Positions 22,831-33,760 are shown, numbered from the stretch's first letter. The stretch is 64,000 bases of DNA from Paraescarpia echinospica (GCA_020002185.1 CM034535.1:68980318-69044317), one strand, 5' to 3'. Notes: generated by a model not told the origin, from the sequence alone. A program made the numbers and translations.

Positions 22831-23214
22831 TTTCCCTGTGACCGAAATGAAGAAGACGCTTGCACGTCACATAGCATGTAGCATCTTTGAACTCTCAAGA
22901 CGACAGTGCCGCGGTTGCGAGATAGACCATCCTAGTAAATTTGTAAAAGTGTTTTGTTAGATGCCGGTGTGAAACTATCCAACGTGACAGTCGAACAGTT
23001 GTGTAATATCAATACTTGGTTGCAAGAAGCAGTTTCGAAACAGTGGCGAAACACTATGAAACAAATTGTTTCTGACAGTAACGGAAGGTGACCTGTAAAT
23101 AACTTTCTTTTGTCTTGTACACGATTAAACTTTGCAAGACTCGGTATCAATGTATAATCTCTGGTTCTTGTAGTTATGGAGTGTGACATGTAAATACGTT
23201 TGTGTTGTAATAAA
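22800..23214 (+). other. Second finger frame and 3' UTR of X gene 1
   Basis: Another frame (22670-22960) overlaps the end of exon 2. It contains EPICSMCTIDFPVTEM and further Cys/His (ARHIAC, CRGC), a possible second zinc finger ending at stop 22960. A further intron or frameshift is needed to use it. AATAAA at 23209-23214 ends the unit. Confidence 0.5.
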
Positions 23215-23289
23215 CTGTGCAAACCTCATATTGTGTCTTTTTCATAGTGTAATGCAAAGCATATGTTGGGAACCATACTAATAGTCCTA

Positions 23290-23450
23290 CACATCACAAG
23301 TATGTCTGTGTAGTTCAGTACAGATATGTTAACCACTTATGTCTGTGTAGTTCAGTACAGATACGTTAACCACTTATGTCTGTGTAGTGCAGTACAGTTA
23401 TGTTAACCACTTATGTCTGTGTAGTTCAGTACAGAGATGTTAATGTACTC
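23290..23450. repeat. About 39-bp tandem repeat (GTTAAC family)
   Basis: Four units of ACTTATGTCTGTGTAGTTCA + GTACAGATATGTTAACC. The same family is expanded to about eleven units at 59261-59690. Confidence 0.9.
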
Positions 23451-23690
23451 AGACCAACTAGTGGTGCAAACGAAACACTATGCTTTGACCAACACACGAC
23501 ACGAATCGAACTCAGACCAACTAGTTGCGTAAACGAAACAGAAACTTAACCGATTACGCTGCACAAATTGAACTCAGATCAACTAGTTACGCAAACGAAA
23601 CACTACACTTTGACCAACACGTGTCACAAATTGAACTCAGATCAACTAGTCACGCAAACGAAACACTATGCTTTGACCAACACGCTGAAC
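23451..23690. repeat. About 66-bp tandem repeat (ACTAGT family)
   Basis: Units contain AACTCAGATCAACTAGTTACG, AAACGAAACACTA and TTTGACCAACAC. Copies occur in the other arm (33300-33540), at 26140-26390, 52190-52440 and 58946-59260. Confidence 0.88.
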
Positions 23691-23861
23691 GAAACTACGG
23701 ATGACACATCACACGAGACTACGGATGACACATCACGCGAGATTACTGACGAGACAAGAGACGAGACTATGACCGAGATATGTCACGAGACTACGGATGA
23801 CACATCACACGAGACTTCGGATGACACATCACACGAGACTACGGATGGCACATCTGAATAG
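23691..23861. repeat. 24-bp tandem repeat CGAGACTACGGATGACACAT
   Basis: Units run CGAGACTACGGATGACACAT+CACA with variants. The 24-bp length is a multiple of three, so it reads as an open DETTDDTSHETT frame; I see no gene signals for it. Confidence 0.88.
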
Positions 23862-24006
23862 ACGTGTTATCGCGTGATATCTCTCAAAATGGAGCAAAGC
23901 AAAGCAAATAGACGGGTTACCAAAGCAAAGCAAAGCAAATAGACGGGTTACCAAAGCAAAGCAAATAGACGGGTTACCAAAGCAAAGCAAAGCAAATAGA
24001 CGGGTT
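23862..24006. repeat. CAAAGCAAAGCAAATAGACGGGTTA minisatellite, cut by the gap
   Basis: Start of the array that is complete after the gap at 26630-27185. The array probably caused the contig to end here. Confidence 0.9.
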
Positions 24007-25006
24007 NNNNNNNNNNNNNNNNNNNNNNNNNNNNNNNNNNNNNNNNNNNNNNNNNNNNNNNNNNNNNNNNNNNNNNNNNNNNNNNNNNNNNNNNNNNNNN
24101 NNNNNNNNNNNNNNNNNNNNNNNNNNNNNNNNNNNNNNNNNNNNNNNNNNNNNNNNNNNNNNNNNNNNNNNNNNNNNNNNNNNNNNNNNNNNNNNNNNNN
24201 NNNNNNNNNNNNNNNNNNNNNNNNNNNNNNNNNNNNNNNNNNNNNNNNNNNNNNNNNNNNNNNNNNNNNNNNNNNNNNNNNNNNNNNNNNNNNNNNNNNN
24301 NNNNNNNNNNNNNNNNNNNNNNNNNNNNNNNNNNNNNNNNNNNNNNNNNNNNNNNNNNNNNNNNNNNNNNNNNNNNNNNNNNNNNNNNNNNNNNNNNNNN
24401 NNNNNNNNNNNNNNNNNNNNNNNNNNNNNNNNNNNNNNNNNNNNNNNNNNNNNNNNNNNNNNNNNNNNNNNNNNNNNNNNNNNNNNNNNNNNNNNNNNNN
24501 NNNNNNNNNNNNNNNNNNNNNNNNNNNNNNNNNNNNNNNNNNNNNNNNNNNNNNNNNNNNNNNNNNNNNNNNNNNNNNNNNNNNNNNNNNNNNNNNNNNN
24601 NNNNNNNNNNNNNNNNNNNNNNNNNNNNNNNNNNNNNNNNNNNNNNNNNNNNNNNNNNNNNNNNNNNNNNNNNNNNNNNNNNNNNNNNNNNNNNNNNNNN
24701 NNNNNNNNNNNNNNNNNNNNNNNNNNNNNNNNNNNNNNNNNNNNNNNNNNNNNNNNNNNNNNNNNNNNNNNNNNNNNNNNNNNNNNNNNNNNNNNNNNNN
24801 NNNNNNNNNNNNNNNNNNNNNNNNNNNNNNNNNNNNNNNNNNNNNNNNNNNNNNNNNNNNNNNNNNNNNNNNNNNNNNNNNNNNNNNNNNNNNNNNNNNN
24901 NNNNNNNNNNNNNNNNNNNNNNNNNNNNNNNNNNNNNNNNNNNNNNNNNNNNNNNNNNNNNNNNNNNNNNNNNNNNNNNNNNNNNNNNNNNNNNNNNNNN
25001 NNNNNN
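24007..25006. other. Assembly gap of exactly 1000 N
   Basis: Round-number filler between two contigs. Sequence on its right (from 25007) repeats sequence on its left (from 22312), so the true gap is zero or negative in this locus. Confidence 0.97.
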
Positions 25007-26701
25007 AAAGACCATAATATACTATTTTTTCTTATATATATCAGTTGACTATTCATTACTAAGCTCATCTCGTTACTGTTTCAGCGACAAGAAAAGGAGG
25101 GCATCGCTACTGCTGACAGTGTTCCAACTACCTCTGCGTCACGAAAACGTCGACGGTCACTGTCATCTTCAGCATCACCATCTGTCAACCGACCACCATC
25201 ACAGTTGTACCACGATAGTACTATGCCTAACGTCATCCTCAAAACACCCAACTTCCACGCACCTGCAACCTTCAACGACACCAACTTAGACGAACCAATT
25301 AGCCGACCGTTCGTGACAACTTCTGTCGACACGACCGATATGACAACTTCGGCCATTCCTGCCGATGTCAGAACTTTCATTGATACTGCCCATGTCACAA
25401 CTTCCGCTCCTGCGCATGTCACAACTTTCCCTCCTACCATCACGTCAACGACTACCAAAACGTCTATGCATCGGAGACCTCTACCACGAGGCTGGAGAGC
25501 CTATCTGTTCGATGTGTACCATTGATTTCCCTGTGACCGAAATGAAGAAGACGCTTGCACGTCACATAGCATGTAGCATCTTTGAACTCTCAAGACGACA
25601 GTGCCGCGGTTGCGAGATAGACCATCCTAGTAAATTTGTAAAAGTGTTTTGTTAGATGCCGGTGTGAAACTATCCAACGTGACAGTCGAACAGTTGTGTA
25701 ATATCAATACTTGGTTGCAAGAAGCAGTTTCGAAACAGTGGCGAAACACTATGAAACAAATTGTTTCTGACAGTAACGGAAGGTGACCTGTAAATAACTT
25801 TCTTTTGTCTTGTACACGATTAAACTTTGCAAGACTCGGTATCAATGTATAATCTCTGGTTCTTGTAGTTATGGAGTGTGACATGTAAATACGTTTGTGT
25901 TGTAATAAACTGTGCAAACCTCATATTGTGTCTTTTTCATAGTGTAATGCAAAGCATATGTTGGGAACCATACTAATAGTCCTACACATCACAAGTATGT
26001 CTGTGTAGTTCAGTACAGATATGTTAACCACTTATGTCTGTGTAGTTCAGTACAGATACGTTAACCACTTATGTCTGTGTAGTGCAGTACAGTTATGTTA
26101 ACCACTTATGTCTGTGTAGTTCAGTACAGAGATGTTAATGTACTCAGACCAACTAGTGGTGCAAACGAAACACTATGCTTTGACCAACACACGACACGAA
26201 TCGAACTCAGACCAACTAGTTGCGTAAACGAAACAGAAACTTAACCGATTACGCTGCACAAATTGAACTCAGATCAACTAGTTACGCAAACGAAACACTA
26301 CACTTTGACCAACAAGTGTCACAAATTGAACTCAGATCAACTAGTCACGCAAACGAAACACTATGCTTTGACCAACACGCTGAACGAAACTACGGATGAC
26401 ACATCACACGAGACTACGGATGACACATCACGCGAGATTACTGACGAGACAAGAGACGAGACTATGACCGAGATATGTCACGAGACTACGGATGACACAT
26501 CACACGAGACTTCGGATGACACATCACACGAGACTACGGATGGAGACTACGGATGACACATCACACGAGACTTCGGATGACACATCACACGAGACTACGG
26601 ATGGCACATCTGAATAGACGTGTTATCGCGTGATATCTCTCAAAATGGAGCAAAGCAAAGCAAATAGACGGGTTACCAAAGCAAAGCAAAGCAAAGCAAA
26701 T
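25007..26701. repeat. Unmerged contig overlap: second copy of 22312-24006
   Basis: Offset 2695 bp. It repeats the gene 1 intron end, exon 2 and 3' UTR (AATAAA at 25904-25909) and the 39-, 66- and 24-bp arrays. It has a few differences, such as AACAAGTGTCAC for AACACGTGTCAC and a roughly 45-bp extra piece near 26540. The right palindrome arm has only one copy and carries the post-gap variants. Confidence 0.92.
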
Positions 26702-27185
26702 AGACGGGTTACCAAAGCAAAGCAAAGCAAATAGACGGGTTATTAAAGCAAAGCAAAGCAAATAGACGGGTTATCAAAGCAAAGCAAAGCAAATAGACGG
26801 GTTATCAAAGCAAAGCAAAGCAAATAGACGTGTTATCGCGTGAGATTTGCTTCAAAAGGAAGCAAAGCAAAGCAAATAGCAAATAGACGGGTTATCAAAG
26901 CAAAGCAAAGCAAATAGACGTGTTATCGCGTGAGATTTGCTTCAAAAGGAAACAAAGCAAAGCAAATAGACGTGTTATCGCGTGAGATTTGCTTCAAAAG
27001 GAAGCAAAGCAAAGCAAATAGACGTGTTATCAAAAGCAAAGCAAAGCAAATAGACGGGTTATCAAAGCAAAGCAAAGCAAATAGACGGGTTATCAAAGCA
27101 AAGCAAAGCAAATAGACGGGTTATCAAAGCAAAGCAAAGCAAATAGACGGGTTATCAAAGCAAAGCAAAGCATATAGACAGGTTA
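26630..27185. repeat. CAAAGCAAAG minisatellite with AATAGACGGGTTAT core
   Basis: Long array of 24-31 bp units. Some units carry the longer form AATAGACGTGTTATCGCGTG + AGATTTGCTTCAAAAGGAAG. It lies directly upstream of gene 2. Copy number differs between the three locations (here, 32690-33120 and 52630-53060). Confidence 0.92.
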
Positions 27186-27246
27186 TCGCGCATTTCATCT
27201 AGTGGTTCATTTCGTTGTTTGCATTTGAACAGTAAACACCTCCATC

Positions 27247-28365
27247 ATGAGCTTATCTACTGTTCTACTGGCTGCCAACATGCCCACACCATCACCGTCC
27301 TTGGCACCTTTCCGATGCCCAGATTGCAAGATATATTTTACACGTAGGAACAACTGGAAAAGTCACATTGCTCACAATCGCTGTAGGCCATCGACAAACA
27401 CTACGACGACAAGCACTACATTGTTCAATTCACTTGCCTCGGTGCCTACTTCGACATCTGTGTCTCTGGCCCCAGCAACAAGCTCGGCATTCTCGTCTCC
27501 AACTCAGGTGCCCACTATGACACATGTACCTACGGTTCCTTCAACAAACTCGACATTACAGTCTCCATCTCAGGTGACCATGGAGTATACAAAGAAGATG
27601 GCGCTGGTCGATCCACGTATTTTGGAAAACATTCAACAACAACGTCCTTCTCCGGCTAATCCTATCGAAGGGGTTTTGCAACGACTCGACAATGAAATGC
27701 TAGACATATTAGAACGAAGCGATATATACGAGAGGGAAAAGGTTGTGTTGTATAACCAGGTATTGAGTCGATACAACGATCTTTCCAACAAACGTATGCA
27801 AGAACCCGTGCGTGTGGTCGTCGAAAAAATTCCCAGTGAAGAGAAAAACAAAGTACAACCTGCTAACAAAAATGAAGTCGTCGAAAAGGAGAGTATCGAA
27901 AACGAAATCATCGACAGCGTTCCAAAAACTATGAAGCAGAAAGCACGAAGACTACTCGATAAAATGAAAGGTGCCGTAAGTTGGAACGATCGTGGCGAGA
28001 TGATGTGCAGAAACAAGGCGGTTCCCGGAAGTAATATCGTGGACCTTGTGAATGACGTGTTGAGAAAACGGAAGTCGTTTGAACCGGTGGGATGGGAAAC
28101 CTTTGCTCGTGGTCTCAAGGACGTCAACACGCCAATGGATTTAGTTGGGAACTCAGATCGTTGGATTTATATGCAGACAACATCAGTGGACGATGACATA
28201 TCAAAGGAAACCAGCATTCCGTTTGACAGTGGTCGTCGTCGACATCGTAGACGACCTGCGTCGTCGCGGCGCAGGAACAGTGCACAAGAGATATCATATG
28301 TGAAATATTCAAATAAAAATCGTGTTTATGCTATGGATGAGTGTGTTTGTTTTTCGTTTTCATAG
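27247..28365 (+). CDS. X gene 2: 372-aa C2HC-finger protein with conserved core and Arg-rich tail
   Basis: Single uninterrupted frame, ATG at 27247 shortly after the minisatellite. Finger is C24-x2-C27-x12-H40-x5-C46. A Thr/Ser/Pro linker covers about 50-110. A predicted helical region MALVDPRILENIQQ...LERSDIYEREKVVLYNQVLS is at 118-175. The core (223-310) contains VPKTMKQKARRLLDKM, SWNDRGEMM, GSNIVDLVNDVLRKRKSFEP and GNSDRWIYM. The tail has RRRHRRRPASSRRRNS (330-345). My unverified recollection is that proteins with this core occur as uncharacterised, mobile-element-associated proteins in cnidarians and fish. Function is unknown; the fold suggests a nuclear, nucleic-acid-binding role. Two more copies (31500-32618 minus, 53115-54233 plus) are almost identical. 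Confidence 0.85.
   Translation: MSLSTVLLAANMPTPSPSLAPFRCPDCKIYFTRRNNWKSHIAHNRCRPSTNTTTTSTTLFNSLASVPTSTSVSLAPATSSAFSSPTQVPTMTHVPTVPSTNSTLQSPSQVTMEYTKKMALVDPRILENIQQQRPSPANPIEGVLQRLDNEMLDILERSDIYEREKVVLYNQVLSRYNDLSNKRMQEPVRVVVEKIPSEEKNKVQPANKNEVVEKESIENEIIDSVPKTMKQKARRLLDKMKGAVSWNDRGEMMCRNKAVPGSNIVDLVNDVLRKRKSFEPVGWETFARGLKDVNTPMDLVGNSDRWIYMQTTSVDDDISKETSIPFDSGRRRHRRRPASSRRRNSAQEISYVKYSNKNRVYAMDECVCFSFS
28312..28317 (+). terminator. AATAAA inside the end of the gene 2 frame
   Basis: Lies 45 bp before the stop at 28363-28365 and is followed by a GT-rich element (GAGTGTGTTTGTTTTTCG). If used, cleavage would precede the genomic stop codon. Confidence 0.55.
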
Positions 28366-29894
28366 TCACGTGACTTCCCTTAGCACAAAAACTGTGCGCG
28401 TTCATGAGATAGGCGACATCCGACACCACTCAACGGACACCAATGTAATTAGTCAGAGTATTACCATCTACCGAACATGATAGTTCTCTATTCGTTGACA
28501 CACATATTCGTTGGGAATAGCGGAAGCGTAGAGGCCGTCATGTCAGGTCGCCATGACATTCAAATAACTTCCGGTACTACGTTACTTCCGGCGTAGCGTC
28601 CCTAGTAGAGGCCGCCATGAGAGTCAAGTGACTTCCGGTACTACGTCACTTCCGGCGTAGAGACAGCTAGTGGATAATCGGAGTACTACGTCACACACTG
28701 CCATAGCAAGCGAATTTGAAAACTGCTACGATCGAAAACGACTATGTCAATAACATGTAAGGACAACCACCTGACAGGACTTCATTCAATGAGGTGCCAA
28801 ACATCACATACCTTCATGTCAAGAGACGATCATCTGTTCGGATTCACGTCCAACGAGGCGACCATAGGACTCGTATGAGGTATCGCTTCTTTTAAGGGAA
28901 AACATATGTATATGAAGCAGCCGTCTTTTCAACGTAACAATTCCATATTTTCAAACAGTGCGACCGACCAGATACGATACGACCTTCTCGAGAGTCGAAA
29001 AAGGAAAGACCAGAATCGTTGGAAGCACGGTATATACACTAGTTTTCGGCGTGATCTCATTTGCATAATCAATCAGACCGAACGTACATCACGTGACTTC
29101 CCTTAACACAAAAACTGTGCACGTTCATGAGACAGGCGACATCTGATGGCCCCAACGGATAGCAATGTAACTACTCAGAATAACGCCAACTACCGGCCAT
29201 GATAGAACTCTATTCGTTGACACACTTCCGGGAATACCGGAAGCATAGAGGCCGCCATGACAGTCAAGTAACTTCCGGTGCGACGTCACTTCCGACTTGT
29301 CGTCCCTAGTAGAGGCTGCCATGACAGTCAAGTAACTTCCGGTACGACGTCATTTCCATTGTAGCGCCCCCTAGCGGATAATCGGAGTACTACGTCACAT
29401 GGTGGCGTCATCTAGCGGTTAAAAATATATAATTAGGTTAGCTAGAGAAAAAAAAAGTTGGGGTTAACCTCGCGAAAATTTAATGTTTTTGTCGTCACTT
29501 CCGACGTGCCGTCCCTAGTAGAGGCTGCCATGACAGTCAAGTAACTTCCGGTACGACGTCACTTCCGGTGTAGCGCCCCCTAGTGGATAATGTCAGAGTA
29601 TTGCCATCTACTGGCCATGATATATCTCTATTCGTTGATATACTTCCGGGAACACCGGAAGCGTAGAGGCCGCCATGACAGTCAAGTAACTTCAGGTGCG
29701 ACGTCACTTCCGACGTAGCGTCCCTAGTAGAGGCTGCTATGACAGTCAAGTAACTTCCGGTACGACGTCACTTCCGTCGTAGCGCCCCTAGCGGATAATC
29801 GGAGTACTATGTCACATGGTGGCGCCATCTAGCGGTTAAAAATATCTAATTAGGTTAGCTAGAGAAAAAAAGTTGGGGTTAACCTCGCGAAAAT
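28366..29894. repeat. Array of promoter-like motifs (ETS/CRE/YY1/CTCF-like) in X
   Basis: Diverged tandem blocks. Recurrent strings are GTCACGTGACTTCC (28366, 29088), ACTTCCGGTACGACGTCACT and CGACGTCACTTCCG, GGCCGCCATGACAGTCAAGT, TAGCGCCCCCTAGTGGATAA and GGCGCCATCTAGCGGTTAAA. Reverse complements match CGGAAGTGACGTC (ETS plus CRE), ATGGCGGCC (YY1-like) and CCACTAGGGGGCGC (CTCF core). Two ~720-bp super-units start at 28366 and 29088. An octamer ATTTGCAT lies at 29059-29066. A 66-codon frame at 28906-29106 has no other support. Confidence 0.85.
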
Positions 29895-29970
29895 TTTATG
29901 TTTTTGTCCCAGAGGGACAAAAACACAACATTTTCAGAAAATTTATACAACCACTTTGGTGGTTGTAAAC
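29895..29970. repeat. Palindrome centre with two hairpins
   Basis: The 76-bp spacer between arms. Hairpin 1 is 29900-29924, an 11-bp stem GTTTTTGTCCC with loop AGA. Hairpin 2 is 29946-29967, stem TACAACCAC with a 4-nt loop. The same block sits at about 55762-55840 and, rearranged, at 51610-51799. Confidence 0.9.
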
Positions 29971-31499
29971 ATTTTCGCCAGGTTAACCCCAACTTTTTTT
30001 CTCTAGCTAACCTAATTAGATATTTTTAACCGCTAGATGGCGCCACCATGTGACATAGTACTCCGATTATCCGCTAGGGGCGCTACGACGGAAGTGACGT
30101 CGTACCGGAAGTTACTTGACTGTCATAGCAGCCTCTACTAGGGACGCTACGTCGGAAGTGACGTCGCACCTGAAGTTACTTGACTGTCATGGCGGCCTCT
30201 ACGCTTCCGGTGTTCCCGGAAGTATATCAACGAATAGAGATATATCATGGCCAGTAGATGGCAATACTCTGACATTATCCACTAGGGGGCGCTACACCGG
30301 AAGTGACGTCGTACCGGAAGTTACTTGACTGTCATGGCAGCCTCTACTAGGGACGGCACGTCGGAAGTGACGACAAAAACATTAAATTTTCGCGAGGTTA
30401 ACCCCAACTTTTTTTTTCTCTAGCTAACCTAATTATATATTTTTAACCGCTAGATGACGCCACCATGTGACGTAGTACTCCGATTATCCGCTAGGGGGCG
30501 CTACAATGGAAATGACGTCGTACCGGAAGTTACTTGACTGTCATGGCAGCCTCTACTAGGGACGACAAGTCGGAAGTGACGTCGCACCGGAAGTTACTTG
30601 ACTGTCATGGCGGCCTCTATGCTTCCGGTATTCCCGGAAGTGTGTCAACGAATAGAGTTCTATCATGGCCGGTAGTTGGCGTTATTCTGAGTAGTTACAT
30701 TGCTATCCGTTGGGGCCATCAGATGTCGCCTGTCTCATGAACGTGCACAGTTTTTGTGTTAAGGGAAGTCACGTGATGTACGTTCGGTCTGATTGATTAT
30801 GCAAATGAGATCACGCCGAAAACTAGTGTATATACCGTGCTTCCAACGATTCTGGTCTTTCCTTTTTCGACTCTCGAGAAGGTCGTATCGTATCTGGTCG
30901 GTCGCACTGTTTGAAAATATGGAATTGTTACGTTGAAAAGACGGCTGCTTCATATACATATGTTTTCCCTTAAAAGAAGCGATACCTCATACGAGTCCTA
31001 TGGTCGCCTCGTTGGACGTGAATCCGAACAGATGATCGTCTCTTGACATGAAGGTATGTGATGTTTGGCACCTCATTGAATGAAGTCCTGTCAGGTGGTT
31101 GTCCTTACATGTTATTGACATAGTCGTTTTCGATCGTAGCAGTTTTCAAATTCGCTTGCTATGGCAGTGTGTGACGTAGTACTCCGATTATCCACTAGCT
31201 GTCTCTACGCCGGAAGTGACGTAGTACCGGAAGTCACTTGACTCTCATGGCGGCCTCTACTAGGGACGCTACGCCGGAAGTAACGTAGTACCGGAAGTTA
31301 TTTGAATGTCATGGCGACCTGACATGACGGCCTCTACGCTTCCGCTATTCCCAACGAATATGTGTGTCAACGAATAGAGAACTATCATGTTCGGTAGATG
31401 GTAATACTCTGACTAATTACATTGGTGTCCGTTGAGTGGTGTCGGATGTCGCCTATCTCATGAACGCGCACAGTTTTTGTGCTAAGGGAAGTCACGTGA
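29971..31499. repeat. Mirror copy of the X motif array
   Basis: Inverse of 28366-29894. A perfect CTCF-core match CCACTAGGGGGCGC is at 30279-30292, CGGAAGTGACGTC at 30089-30101, ATGGCGGCC at 30189-30197 and the octamer ATGCAAAT at 30799-30806. Confidence 0.88.
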
Positions 31500-32618
31500 C
31501 TATGAAAACGAAAAACAAACACACTCATCCATAGCATAAACACGATTTTTATTTGAATATTTCACATATGATATCTCTTGTGCACTGTTCCTGCGCCGCG
31601 ACGACGCAGGTCGTCTACGATGTCGACGACGACCACTGTCAAACGGAATGCTGGTTTCCTTTGATATGTCATCGTCCACTGATGTTGTCTGCATATAAAT
31701 CCAACGATCTGAGTTCCCAACTAAATCCATTGGCGTGTTGACGTCCTTGAGACCACGAGCAAAGGTTTCCCATCCCACCGGTTCAAACGACTTCCGTTTT
31801 CTCAACACGTCATTCACAAGGTCCACGATATTACTTCCGGGAACCGCCTTGTTTCTGCACATCATCTCGCCACGATCGTTCCAACTTACGGCACCTTTCA
31901 TTTTATCGAGTAGTCTTCGTGCTTTCTGCTTCATAGTTTTTGGAACGCTGTCGATGATTTCGTTTTCGATACTCTCCTTTTCGACGACTTCATTTTTGTT
32001 AGCAGGTTGTACTTTGTTTTTCTCTTCACTGGGAATTTTTTCGACGACCACACGCACGGGTTCTTGCATACGTTTGTTGGAAAGATCGTTGTATCGACTC
32101 AATACCTGGTTATACAACACAACCTTTTCCCTCTCGTATATATCGCTTCGTTCTAATATGTCTAGCATTTCATTGTCGAGTCGTTGCAAAACCCCTTCGA
32201 TAGGATTAGCCGGAGAAGGACGTTGTTGTTGAATGTTTTCCAAAATACGTGGATCGACCAGCGCCATCTTCTTTGTATACTCCATGGTCACCTGAGATGG
32301 AGACTGTAATGTCGAGTTTGTTGAAGGAACCGTAGGTACATGTGTCATAGTGGGCACCTGAGTTGGAGACGAGAATGTCGAGCTTGTTGCTGGGGCCAGA
32401 GACACAGATGTCGAAGTAGGCACCGAGGCAAGTGAATTGAACAATGTAGTGCTTGTCGTCGTAGTGTTTGTCGATGGCCTACAGCGATTGTGAGCAATGT
32501 GACTTTTCCAGTTGTTCCTACGTGTAAAATATATCTTGCAATCTGGGCATCGGAAAGGTGCCAAGGACGGTGATGGTGTGGGCATGTTGGCAGCCAGTAG
32601 AACAGTAGATAAGCTCAT
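31500..32618 (-). CDS. X gene 2, second copy (372 aa)
   Basis: Same length and domains as the copy at 27247, in the opposite orientation. Residue 81 is Thr instead of Ala. That variant is shared with the third copy at 53115. No stops or frameshifts. Confidence 0.87.
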   Translation of the reverse strand: MSLSTVLLAANMPTPSPSLAPFRCPDCKIYFTRRNNWKSHIAHNRCRPSTNTTTTSTTLFNSLASVPTSTSVSLAPATSSTFSSPTQVPTMTHVPTVPSTNSTLQSPSQVTMEYTKKMALVDPRILENIQQQRPSPANPIEGVLQRLDNEMLDILERSDIYEREKVVLYNQVLSRYNDLSNKRMQEPVRVVVEKIPSEEKNKVQPANKNEVVEKESIENEIIDSVPKTMKQKARRLLDKMKGAVSWNDRGEMMCRNKAVPGSNIVDLVNDVLRKRKSFEPVGWETFARGLKDVNTPMDLVGNSDRWIYMQTTSVDDDISKETSIPFDSGRRRHRRRPASSRRRNSAQEISYVKYSNKNRVYAMDECVCFSFS

Positions 32619-33760
32619 GATGGAGGTGTTTACTGTTCAAATGCAAACAACGAAATGAACCACTAGATGAAATGCGCGATAACCTGTCTATATGCTTTGC
32701 TTTGCTTTGATAACCCGTCTATTTGCTTTGCTTTGCTTTGATAACCCGTCTATTTGCTTTGGTTTGCTTTGATAACCCGACTATTTGCTTTGCTTTGCTT
32801 TGATAACCCGTCTATTTGCTTTGCTTTGCTTTTGATAACACGTCTATTTGCTTTGCTTTGCTTCCCTTTGAAGCAAATCTCACGCGATAACACGTCTATT
32901 TGCTTTGCTTTGTTTCCTTTTGAAGCAAATCTCACGCGATAACACGTCTATTTGCTTTGCTTTGCTTTGATAACCCGTCTATTTGCTTTGCTTTGCTTTA
33001 ATAACCCGTCTATTTGCTTTGCTTTGCTTTGGTAACCCGTCTATTTGCTTTGCTTTGCTTTGCTTTGGTAACCCGTCTATTTGCTTTGCTTTGCTCCATT
33101 TTGAGAGATATCACGCGATAACACGTCTATTCAGATGTGCCATCCGTAGTCTCGTGTGATGTGTCATCCGAAGTCTCGTGTGATGTGTCATCCGTAGTCT
33201 CGTGACATATCTCGGTCATAGTCTCGTCTCTTGTCTCGTCAGTAATCTCGCGTGATGTGTCATCCGTAGTCTCGTGTGATGTGTCATCCGTAGTTTCGTT
33301 CAGCGTGTTGGTCAAAGCATAGTGTTTCGTTTGCGTGACTAGTTGATCTGAGTTCAATTTGTGACACTTGTTGGTCAAAGTGTAGTGTTTCGTTTGCGTA
33401 ACTAGTTGATCTGAGTTCAATTTGTGCAGCGTAATCGGTTAAGTTTCTGTTTCGTTTACGCAACTAGTTGGTCTGAGTTCGATTCGTGTCGTGTGTTGGT
33501 CAAAGCATAGTGTTTCGTTTGCACCACTAGTTGGTCTGAGTACATTAACATCTCTGTACTGAACTACACAGACATAAGTGGTTAACATAACTGTACTGCA
33601 CTACACAGACATAAGTGGTTAACGTATCTGTACTGAACTACACAGACATAAGTGGTTAACATATCTGTACTGAACTACACAGACATACTTGTGATGTGTA
33701 GGACTATTAGTATGGTTCCCAACATATGCTTTGCATTACACTATGAAAAAGACACAATAT
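32619..33760. repeat. Mirror copy of the X minisatellites
   Basis: CAAAGCAAAG array (32690-33120), 24-bp array (33125-33300), 66-bp array (33300-33540) and 39-bp GTTAAC array (33540-33700), all inverse to the left arm. Unit numbers differ slightly. Confidence 0.9.

Larger units (their letters stand above)
8814..29894. repeat. Left arm of a giant palindrome
   Basis: The reverse complement of this arm recurs at 29971-48181. Paired coordinates sum to 59865 near the centre, 56988 outside the gap duplication and 56995 near the outer end. The arm includes host flank, LINEs, pogo, Tc1, the hAT 5' part, the Gypsy 5' part and the left half of X. Arms differ by scattered SNPs (for example the gene 2 residue 81 Ala/Thr change) and small indels. 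The left arm carries an extra 2695 bp from the unmerged gap overlap. Confidence 0.95.

Noticed and set aside
26650..27180. Telomere-like GGGTTA strings
   Set aside because: GGGTTA occurs once per longer unit, never in tandem; it is a chance permutation of TTAGGG.
26630..27185. CRISPR-like array (repeated core with spacers)
   Set aside because: Spacers are near-identical CAAAGCAAAG runs, unit length drifts, and the context is a eukaryotic transposon with no cas genes.
28906..29106. 66-aa frame conserved in three copies
   Set aside because: Its conservation is explained by the segmental copies; no domain, Kozak support or independent homologue is visible.
30759..30860. snRNA-type promoter from the octamer plus TATATA
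   Set aside because: No PSE-like block or plausible RNA with a T-run terminator at the right spacing could be defined.
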